A stretch of 64,000 bases of DNA from Setomelanomma holmii (lineage: Eukaryota; Ascomycota; Dothideomycetes; Pleosporales; Phaeosphaeriaceae). The DNA is taken from contig ML978193.1 in assembly GCA_010015745.1 (NCBI GenBank), forward strand, positions 1-64,000, written 5' to 3'. The notes beneath the pieces were generated by a model. It was given only the letters and a program-made list of their open reading frames with translations. It was not told the DNA's origin and did not search any database. Shown in pieces: positions 55,750-64,000 of this stretch (its first letter is position 1; each line of letters starts with the position of its first letter). A program made the translations under genes and the position numbers.

Positions 55750-56555
55750 ATGGCAACGTGAGCCCCACCACACCCACCAATACCGCAAACATCTCTAACG
55801 TTGAACTCCAGCAACATCACATGGCACCCTTCTCTCTCGCGCGCTGAGCGCAACGGCTACCGCAAGCAAAAGGGCTTCACCATATGGTTCACCGGCCTCT
55901 CCGCATCCGGCAAATCGACCATCGCAACCGCACTTGAGCAGCATCTACTCCACCTTGGCCTCGCAGCGTACCGCCTCGACGGCGACAATGTGCGCTTCGG
56001 CCTCAACAAGGACCTGGGATTCAGCGAGAAGGACAGGAATGAGAACATCAGGCGGATAGCAGAGGTACGTACTTCGACCTGTGCATCTCGCGCATGACGG
56101 GCTCGCAAGGCTTGAGCACGCCATTGCGCCCAGCCTACACCCCCCACATATATCACGCCCATGTTCTGCGCTAACATTTCCTTTTCCCACAGGTCGCAAA
56201 ACTCTTCGCCGACTCCTCCACCATCGCCATAACCTCCTTCATCTCACCCTACAAAGCCGACCGCGCCACCGCACGCGAGCTGCACGGCGTAACCACCGGC
56301 TCCGACGAGCCGCTCGCCTTTGTCGAAGTATTCGTCGACATTCCGCTGGAAGTAGCCGAGGCCCGCGATCCCAAGGGCTTGTACAAGAAGGCCAGGGAGG
56401 GCAAGATCCCGGAATTCACGGGCATTAGTGCGCCGTATGAGGCCCCGGAGAAGGCGGAGATTCATGTTAGGAGCGATTTGAAGAGTGTCGAGGACAGTGT
56501 GAGGGAGATTGTGGACTATTTGGTGGGCAAGGGGTTGATTGAAGTTAAGCAGTAG
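55750..56555 (+). CDS. adenylylsulfate (APS) kinase
   Basis: Three exons: 55750-55757 (8 nt), 55812-56064, 56193-56555, encoding 207 residues, the normal fungal size. MATNITWHPSLSRAERN start, P-loop GLSASGKST, then RLDGDNVRFGLNKDLGFSEKDR with the substrate-binding residues, IAEVAKLF, FISPYKADR and the C-terminal DIPLEVAEARDPKGLYKKA and GISAPYEAPEKAEIH. The enzyme phosphorylates APS to PAPS, the second step of sulfate assimilation, in the cytosol. The 8-nt first exon holds just ATG GCA AC; the second intron is 128 bp. Convergent with the FMN reductase gene. Confidence 0.95.
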
Positions 56556-57025
56556 ATGGGACGTGGGTCAGGAGGGACATTCAATTGATGTAGGTGAAAA
56601 CCCAGTTGGTGATGTACGACATATACTACGATATAGAGTTCACATAAAGATATGTAGAAAGATCTAGATCTACGATGCTGCTGAATTTTTCAGGATCGCT
56701 GTACTGGTGTCTTGTTTGCCTATGCCTCGAGCACAACGATATAGAGTGGAAGGTCTTGTGAAGACAGGAAAGCACAATTGCATCTCTGTACACGCAAACG
56801 TGGTCTCTCCGTACAGCCCAAGTCGAAGACGGTCTGCGGGCGTTATTTCGACTGTACCCTTGAGGCTACCATCGGGAAGTGGGGGCACAACAGCCGACAG
56901 CTCAAGGCCCTCATCGATCTGCATCATCCATAGCAACTCCAATGTCAAAAGGCACAATACATCTAAACACACAAACGTAAACATGCTTGGATATTCATCG
57001 TGAATTCCCGACCAAGCCTCCATCC
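56556..57025. other. convergent 3' region APS kinase / FMN reductase
   Basis: 470 bp, AT-richer, no supported gene. Weak frames at 56670-57023 on both strands mirror each other. Confidence 0.5.
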
Positions 57026-58045
57026 CTACCCAAACTCAACCTTCCCAACATCCCTCCCCCTCCACTCCCTCAACCTCTCCTCAAACGCCTCGTCCCCTTG
57101 ACCACCCTTCCACTCCGCACTCCCCTTCTTAAAAATATCATCGACATGCTTCTGCTTCCCCTTCATCCACATACAACAATACTCGCTCTCCTCGTCCCAC
57201 TGCGGCCTGACTTTCCCATCCTCGACGACCAAACGCCCCGTGTTCCCACACGTCACGCAACCGATTGCGTTATTCGCGCCACCGAAGAAATCATACTTGG
57301 CCAAATGGCACGCCGGACACGCGCCTTCAGGCTCAGGACCCAAATACCGCGCGTCATCGAATGAGCGGCCGATTTGAGAAGCAACGTTTGCGCCAAGTTG
57401 ACTTGCGCGCTTCATGACTTCGTCGCCCGCACTCCTCAACACAGCGCCCGGGTTCGCATACCCCATGAATTCAACCTGATCCACAATCTTCATGTGCAGA
57501 CTATAACAGAACAAATGCAAGCTCGGCAGGACCATGGTAAACTGGTCGGGCGTGGTGCTTCCGCCCACGGCTAGGAAAGCTGCTACGCGGGGTTTCAAGA
57601 TTCGGCCGTCCATGGACATGGAGGCGTACGTTGAACTTGGGTCGGATTTCTTGGCTTCTGCGATGCGTGTGGCGAGCGCGGCGTCGGTGTATGGGCCCAG
57701 GACATTATCCAAAAGGGCTTTCAGTGCGCCGGCGGGTTGGTGGGAGTACACAGCCGTTGAGAAAATAATCGCATCTGCGTCCAAGATTGCATTAAGCAAT
57801 TTCGGCCGGTCATCGCGTTGCGAGGAAGTGTCGATGCCGTTGGAGTTGTTGGACGCGTTTGTGCCGGCGGATATGTCGACGCTGTTTTTCAGCGGCCCGG
57901 CGTTGCGGGGGAAGATTATGCTGGGCACGTGCAGCCAGGAGGTTGTTATGGATGGGTTCGAGGAAGAGGCCGAGGACAGGGCGGACTTGAGGAGGAGTTC
58001 GGAGTTGCCGCCTATGCTGCCGTTGGCGAGGCCGAGGATGTGCAT
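57026..58045 (-). CDS. NADPH-dependent FMN reductase-like flavoprotein with C-terminal Cys-rich tail
   Basis: Single exon, 339 residues. N-terminal Rossmann-like flavodoxin fold: HILGLANGSIGGNSELLLKSAL (phosphate loop), then ADAIIFSTAVYSHQPAGALKALLDNV, the usual FMN-edge loop, and VAAFLAVGGSTT and MKIVDQVEFMGYANPGAV. The last 100 residues are unusual: two CxxC pairs (CPACHLAKYDFF and GCVTCGNTG), then EYCCMWMKGKQKHVDDIFKKG. A zinc- or redox-binding tail on an FMN reductase is not the common architecture. A role in quinone or metal reduction is possible but not shown. Confidence 0.8.
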   Translation of the reverse strand: MHILGLANGSIGGNSELLLKSALSSASSSNPSITTSWLHVPSIIFPRNAGPLKNSVDISAGTNASNNSNGIDTSSQRDDRPKLLNAILDADAIIFSTAVYSHQPAGALKALLDNVLGPYTDAALATRIAEAKKSDPSSTYASMSMDGRILKPRVAAFLAVGGSTTPDQFTMVLPSLHLFCYSLHMKIVDQVEFMGYANPGAVLRSAGDEVMKRASQLGANVASQIGRSFDDARYLGPEPEGACPACHLAKYDFFGGANNAIGCVTCGNTGRLVVEDGKVRPQWDEESEYCCMWMKGKQKHVDDIFKKGSAEWKGGQGDEAFEERLREWRGRDVGKVEFG

Positions 58046-58682
58046 TGTTGATGTGGTATAGAATGCCTTGAATGGTGTCTATTGTGTTCCTAACTTTTTG
58101 GAGCCGAGGTCGATATTATGTATATGTTGAGGTTGACAGTCGAGCATCGGCCGAATTGAAGACTAGTTCGGCCATCCGATGTGGAGGCCGGCTCCGCATT
58201 TCAAGCACCCCAGATCTTCAAAGCATTGAATCTGAATGGTCAGTCTGGGTAATAGAAAATGGTCAAGATCCTAGAACCATGCTTGATGCTTGTGGAGCGG
58301 TGCTACTTGTATCGCCGTGGTTACACTCTGTGCTGACGTAGTATGCTGTACGAAGTGCCTTCTAGATGCTGAGCCTTGGTCAGTGAACGGATAGCAAATC
58401 CACCAGCAACTCTTGGGTCTGGCAAATACTGCAGATGACTCCAAATTTCGTATGTGAGGTTTGTATGTTACAGCGAAAGGTACGAATTGAAGAAAGGCGA
58501 CCGGTGCTCAGCAGCTTCGTACCACATTTTAGCAGCCCCATTGGTTCATTCACATCATCTTACAATTTCCGTACATCGTTCTCGTCCACACCTTATATTA
58601 TCATGATATACAACGAAATCGATCAACGCCAATAAAGCAAGTGGTATCGAGCGGTAAATTCGGCAGAGCGGTGGAAACAGAT
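58046..58682. other. intergenic, FMN reductase promoter / ammonium transporter 3' end
   Basis: 637 bp with scattered short frames only. Confidence 0.5.
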
Positions 58683-60404
58683 TTATGCGCGGTGCGCCCA
58701 TTCAGCAAGTTGGTTTGCTGAGTCCACCGAGTCTTGGTTCTTCTCGTGATGTGTGCCCATGGCCGCTGGATGGTCGTGGAGCGAGTGCGTCGACATGCCC
58801 TCGTCGACCTCGTCCTCGGGCATCTTGACCTCGCGTGTGAGCTCGACGTAGTCGTACTGGACCATATTAGTTTCTGCGTGCACCGGAAAGTGAGGATGAT
58901 ACTTACAGCAAACTCGCCAATTTCGACATCGTCAATGCCAAGCGCCTCCTCTTCCTCAGTAGCGCGAAGCCTGAAGGCAGGGATGAACTTGCCGATGAAG
59001 TCCAAAGCGCCAAGGATCAGGCATGTGCCAACAAAGGAGTAGAGGCCTCCACTGAAGGAGTCGGCAAGCTGGTAACCGAGCTGAATCCAGTGGTGGTTGA
59101 GCCAGCCGCCGTTGATGACGCTGTATCCGTCCAAATGCGCAATGTAGTCTGCCGCAAAGAACGCGGTCAAGATGTTGCCGATGAATCCACCAACACCATG
59201 CACGGCAAAGATGTCAAGTGCATCATCGCAGCGCAAAAAGTACTTGAGCTTGGTTGCGTAGTTGCAGCCAATGCCGCCAACTACACCAAAGACAACAGCA
59301 GACCAAGCGGGAACGTATCCAGATCCGGGCGTAATGGCGACCAATCCAGCGATGACACCTGAGCAGAAACCGACTGTGGACCATTTGCGCTCGAGACGGT
59401 AATCTACTAAGCACCAGGTAATTCCACCAACACACGCAGCCAGGTTGGTGCAAACCGCCGCCATGACGGCGCGGAGGTTAGCAGACAAGGCTGAACCAGC
59501 GTTGAAGCCGAACCATCCGACCCAGAGGAAGACGGTACCGATAACGATGTGGGTGACATTGTGTGGGCGGTAATTAAGTTCTTGGGTGCCGTGGCCGCTG
59601 CGCTTTCCAAGCATGTAGGAATAGGCAAGAGCGGCGCATCCAGAGGCAATATGCACGGGTGTTCCGCCAGCAAAGTCGAGTCCTCCCATCTGGTAGACCC
59701 ACCCAGCTGAGTTCCAGGTCCAGCATGCGATGGGGTCGTAGATGATGGTGGTCCAGATGAACATGTAAATGATGCATGGAAGCATCCGGCCACGCTCAGC
59801 AACAGCTCCTACAGCAAGTGCGACACTGCAATATGTTAGCTTTTGCTAGACACATCTGAACATGCATACGTACGTGATGGCCGCGAACATGCCTTGGTAG
59901 ACGGCAAACATCAGATCTGGAATGCGCGGGCTTCCAACCGAGGGAGCACCAAGCACATTCATGTATCCGAAGTTATCGAGTGCTCCAATGTACTTTCCAG
60001 CCTTGTGCGAGAAGGCTAGCGAGTAACCCCAGAAGAACCACTGGAATGATACTACTGCCGTAGCCATGACGGACAGCCATAGCAACGACAAGGCGGACTT
60101 TCTCCGCGCTAGACCTGAGTAGAAGAATCTGATATTCTGTAAGTATTTGTATTGACCTTGGACTTTCAACTTGACCTACCCAACACCCGGGATCATGAGA
60201 AGCACAAGAGCTGTGGCAGTGATCATCCAAGCGATATCGCCCGGCTAGCATCGATTAGCCCCGCATTCAGCGCTTCGAGACAGCAAAACTCACGTTGTAG
60301 TATATATTGAGGTTCTCTAACTTGGAGTCACCTCCAGTCGCTATAGTGCCATTGTAGACGGCCAGAGGCGTCGTTGGGTCCATTCCAGAGGTTGATGGGT
60401 CCAT
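58683..60404 (-). CDS. ammonium transporter (Mep/Amt family)
   Basis: Five exons: 60404-60294, 60244-60180, 60128-59874, 59825-58907, 58856-58683, encoding 507 residues. Amt pore features are present: FFYSGLARRKSALS, FQWFFWGYSLAFS, DFAGGTPVHIASGCAALAYS, WVGWFGFNAGSALSAN, TTGFCSG-like segment GFCSGVIAGLVAITPGSGYV, DIFAVHGVGGFIGNILTAFF with pore His residues, and eleven membrane spans. The C-terminal tail (REVKMPEDEVDEGMSTHS) is acidic and cytoplasmic. It takes up ammonium at the plasma membrane. The final intron, if retained, gives a different C-terminus ending at 58601. Upstream there are three HGATAR matches at 60639, 60814 and 60945, near chance expectation, so AreA control is plausible but unproven. 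Confidence 0.95.
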
Positions 60405-62674
60405 CGTGGTGGTTGTGTCTAATGTTTCGAGGTACGAGGCTCAGAACCTCAGCTTCGGGCGGTCGGTACCGGTCGCACGCACGCACTCAATTCGACAAGT
60501 GCGCGAAGGGTTCCCAAGCTTTCAATGGGAACGGGTTGTACTTGAAGGAAGGACGAAGGTTTTTAGACGGAGGACACAGAAGGCTGACGGTTGCTACACG
60601 TCCAGGAATCTAGGAGTGCAGTGCCTTGGCGGCTGCCGCGATAGCAGGCAACGGAATATAGCTCAAAACGACTTGACGCAAGAATAGCGTCCGGCGATTG
60701 TTCAGCAGAACAACACAAAAACAAGAACACAAGCTGGTGTATATACGGATTGTACCACCGCTTACAGGATGAAAGGCACACGACTCCAATAGGCGCAACC
60801 TTCGAGGGGTCCGTGATAGCTATATGAGATGCCGGACATAAGCAGCTCTGGGTACCGTTCCGCGCGAGCGCGCGCTCGGACGGATTTCTGCAGGCATGCA
60901 TCCCTAGGGATCCGCAAGCTTGAAAGCCCTCCCGGTGGGGTGTCAGATAGGTGATGGCGAGCCTGTCAGCCAATGTCGAGCCGTGGGTCGTCGCAAGTGT
61001 CACGCAGGGCGCCGCCATGCAAACGGGGCGGACTGGCCTTTGGCGAGTTGCGGCTGTCGAACCACGCTCGTGGGATGCCGGCTACCTCCACAAGTCGAGT
61101 CTAGAGCCAAGCCCTACAGTTGCGGGTCGATCGTCAACGATCTGCTCTCTTGCGACTTCAGTTGCACTGGGAGATCGTCGTACAGCAATAATGAACCCAA
61201 GGCTCTTGTACTGATGGTCGTGACTCAAGGGGAGATATCAGCGCGGTCTCTTTCAACAGTTATGGACAGAAACACTAAACATTGGACCGCTTTGAAGTCT
61301 AGCGACAGGCCCGTAGATAACGTCAAAAACGCTGATAGGCCACGCGGGACTAGCATATAGCAATTCGCCTGTGCGTCTGCGTGGTCTACCCCAGCGGGTC
61401 TTTGGAGGGCTGGGCACGCAGCCGATTAGGCAAAGGCCCGTCAGCTAAATTGGGCGATCGCAAAGAAACACGCATGAGCTCTGCGACTTTGACTTCGAAA
61501 GCAATGAAGTCCAAGACTCTTGTCCCAACTTCTTCGAGTCGATCCAGGAGACATTTCACCCACTCTGCGGATATCTTTATCACGCCTTAAGTTTCATGGC
61601 GTGCAAGACTCGATAATCGCCTGGCCGCCGGCGAGTTTCCTTATCAGCGCCACATCATGGCGCGTTCGCAGCCATGCTTGAAACCTAATCCCACGCATCC
61701 GCCTTGTCCATCCCTCATCCCGCGAGCGCCGCAGCCTCCAACCGCAGGTCTCCCAAGCCACGCAAACGGCCTCGCCCAGCATATCGCAACCCCAGACTTC
61801 CCCCTGGCGTCTTGTCGACATTGGTTTCCTCTGCCCAGAATCTCGGTTCCGACTCTGCATCTGTGTTTTGAACAAGTTAGACCGTGCCAATGGTACTTGC
61901 CAGAGCATGAATGCTCGTGTTGCTTTTTCTGCTCAGACGCCCTGATCTGTCGCTGTACCTGGTGTGACATGGTACTGCTTAGGCTAAATTCCGCGGCCTA
62001 TCTGTGCATTTGATATAGATTTTGTCGATATTTCGGTATACCTTGTAGCCATACCTTGCATATCTGCTTCGTTTCCATGGCTGATTTCGTACCGCCTAAC
62101 TGCTCTCGATAGCCGAGACACGAATGATTGGTGGCTGGAGGCGGAGCGAAGGCAATGGGGCCATGGGCTGAGACACTTGAACGGTAAAGAAGGCGGGGAG
62201 TATCTCGTGTAAGATTGGATGGCTGGTTAGGTCGGTGTCGTACGGGATGAACATGTACAGACGCGTCTCGGATGCAGGTATGGCTGTTTTGGGCTATCTC
62301 CGGCTGTCACAAAGCCTCGCGTTGGTAGCATCAAGCCACGATTTGCCATATGTGAAAGAACCAAGACGCACATGCAAGAGAAAGAGAGAAACCTCAAAGA
62401 CTGTTAGATTGATCCACTCGAATCCGACCTCGTGTTCGTAGCATCATTGTTCGGCGATCGAAGCAGATTCATCTCGCATGACATAGAGTCATCTCATCTC
62501 AACCTCGATCTCCTATCCAGCTTTCATTGATGTATCTAATGTGAAACCGATAGCGACCCGGCGTGGAGTACAAAGGCATGAAACCTCAGACCATATACAG
62601 GTGAGAACCGACACCTGATCAGGCAGTCCTCGTGGGTACGACTCTAGATGGATTCGACAATCTCGGTTATTGTC
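60405..62674. other. long intergenic stretch between ammonium transporter and TFB4
   Basis: 2.27 kb without a recognised gene. It contains the transporter's promoter, a 12-bp palindrome ATCCCTAGGGAT (60900-60911), and a GC-rich middle. A plus-strand frame at 61657-62013 has several Cys but no signal peptide or domain. TFB4's 3' end lies at the right. No repeat termini or tRNA boxes noted. Confidence 0.45.
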
Positions 62675-63851
62675 TCAGGGATGCAAGGGTGTACTCGACC
62701 CTGCAGGTGTACTTCCTCCAGGTGTAGCGGAATCTGTTCCAGCTTTTCTCTTCTTTTTCTTCTTGCGAGGTATAAGCGCCGGCGGGTTGATCAGTGCACT
62801 CCTGAGTGACAAATATGATCCGCAGGTAAGACATAGGTTGTCGGGCAGGACAGAGCTGCAGAATACTGCGAAAGTCAGCTTGAGGATGAATAGCAGTCCG
62901 AGTGAACTTACTGCTCAAACAGACGCTGCAAACGAAGCCAATGTCAACAACCTTTCGATGGCAGAAGCATGCAGCGCGGAAGTCAACACCTCCAGCATTT
63001 GGAATCACTAGACTCTGGCGTGCTGTTGCATCCGGCAAGAATGCCATCATGAGATATTGTAGCAAGCCCTCCGGACGATCTGGCTTCATATAGACCCCAC
63101 CTGTAGCATCGCTTGCCTGCTGCAATAGCACCGTGTCTCCTGCCAGCTTCAATATATCGATCGGAATCTTCTTCCGTTGTGCGGCGAAGATGGAGTTCAT
63201 GACAGGTATATACTGGTTCGCCAGGTCGCCCGACACTGATATGATGAGAATGCGCGAGGTGAGGTTTACGCGATCGATATGTATATTCTCTGAATCGGCG
63301 AGTGACGCGAGAGACATGCTTTCTGCCGAGGCGGCGGTTGGTGCGTGGAGCATGCTGGATTTGTTGATGTATGCCAAGGCTAGAGAGATAGCCCCTCCTA
63401 TGAGCGTTGTGGGTGTCGCAGCAAGGTGGTTCTCTGTCGTCTCCGCCAGCAGCTTTGCAAAGTTCTTGAGGATAGCACTCTCAACCAGAGCAAATGCCCG
63501 GTACTTGTTGGGATTCTCAGCAGCCTGTGGGCCTTTATAGTCGTCCACCCCATTCATGTCAACGTCGCCATTCGTTCCATGCCGCACCTGAGGCTTCGGG
63601 GGCGTGGGCGTTGGGTATAGGAATGTGGCTTTGTGTGAATGGGAGGCAATGACTGCGACTTCGTTCGCATTTCCCGACGCCAAATGCGCGTTGATGAAGA
63701 CCAATATATTCGCCAAGGCAGCCGAAAGAGCTATTGATGATGACAGATGTGCCCATGCATGCGGGTTCGTGTCAAGAACAATCGCCAAAAGTGAGGGAGG
63801 CGGAGCTGTGTCGGTCTTTACATGGCGGTCCGAGCCGTCAATCGTATTCAT
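62675..63851 (-). CDS. TFB4: TFIIH subunit Tfb4 (p34)
   Basis: Two exons, 63851-62912 and 62865-62675, encoding 376 residues. The von Willebrand A-like domain is visible: LLAIVLDTNPHAW, NILVFINAHLASGNANEVAVIASH, ILIISVSGDLANQYIPVMN and GGVYMKPDRPEGLLQYLMMAFLP. The C-terminal C4 zinc finger reads CFCHRKVVDIGFVCSVCLSIFC and then LCLTCGSYL. Tfb4 is in the core of TFIIH, needed for transcription start and nucleotide excision repair. A basic Lys stretch (RKKKKRK) ends the protein. The 46-bp intron splits the zinc-finger region. Confidence 0.93.
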
Positions 63852-64000
63852 TGTGGAGCGTCAGCCTCTTAGGAGACGGTATCTCGGCTGCTATGATATG
63901 TAGAGTGACATGCTAAGACCTGCTGTCGACAACGTCTTTTCAAGGTGGAGTTGCAAGGTCGAATGGGACAAAGGTTCGTGAGTCTAGGCAATGACGAAGT
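63852..64000. other. TFB4 promoter side, window edge
   Basis: 149 bp; nothing recognised. Confidence 0.4.

Noticed and set aside
60639..60950. Three HGATAR motifs as proof of AreA nitrogen control of the ammonium transporter
   Set aside because: The motif is expected one to two times by chance on both strands in this length; too weak to list as a feature.
61657..62013. Cys-containing 118-codon frame as a small secreted protein
   Set aside because: No signal peptide; Cys residues cluster only at the end; opposite strand also open.

Overview
The window is a piece of a filamentous ascomycete chromosome, most likely a Dothideomycete. The evidence is the gene structure (many 45-70 bp GT-AG introns with TRAC/TAAC-like branch sites), the gene set (Zn2Cys6 regulator, GH28 pectinase, Alt a 10-type aldehyde dehydrogenase, AIP1, VPS11, PRP40, TRS65) and pogo/Fot1-type transposons whose coding frames are broken mainly by changes that look like repeat-induced point mutation (RIP). 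Lineage below ascomycete level is inference. I see no rRNA gene, no canonical tRNA gene and no CRISPR array, none of which is surprising here.

Layout. 1-1045: right part of a dead Fot1-like element, followed by an ankyrin-repeat remnant (1.3-1.8 kb). 2.9-11 kb: AIP1, a C2H2 zinc-finger regulator with unresolved middle exons, and a secreted polygalacturonase. 11.6-13.3 kb: a transposase fragment abutting a 467-bp structure with perfect 84/85-bp direct terminal repeats (TG...CA ends) around a tRNA-like core. 13.7-31.7 kb: DDHD lipase, aldehyde dehydrogenase, YRA1/ALY export factor, VPS11, a hypothetical gene with an unexplained frame change, a Zn2Cys6 factor and a class 1A-type dihydroorotate dehydrogenase. 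31.8-34.6 kb: an F-box pseudogene next to a complete 1815-bp Fot1-like transposon with TIRs and TA duplication. 34.9-64 kb: a dense, mostly housekeeping block: PRP40, TRS65, arrestin-like protein, PPIL3-type cyclophilin, ZPR1, RPP21/RPR2-type RNase P subunit, DBR1, a small Ser-rich protein, a degenerate amidohydrolase, TMA7, a sugar transporter, APS kinase, an FMN reductase with a Cys-rich tail, an ammonium transporter and TFIIH subunit TFB4.

How the genes relate. There is no biosynthetic cluster. RNA-metabolism genes are frequent (YRA1, PRP40, cyclophilin, RPP21, DBR1, TMA7), and several genes form head-to-head pairs sharing short promoters (PRP40/TRS65, RPP21/DBR1, YRA1/VPS11, Zn2Cys6/DHODH, arrestin/cyclophilin). 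The most unusual signals are the TRIM-like structure at 12797-13263, the RIP-scarred transposon with its neighbouring F-box pseudogene, a probable 4-nt microexon inside a Zn2Cys6 motif, and the long intron of YRA1. Exon coordinates were worked out by hand from splice consensus and reading-frame continuity.
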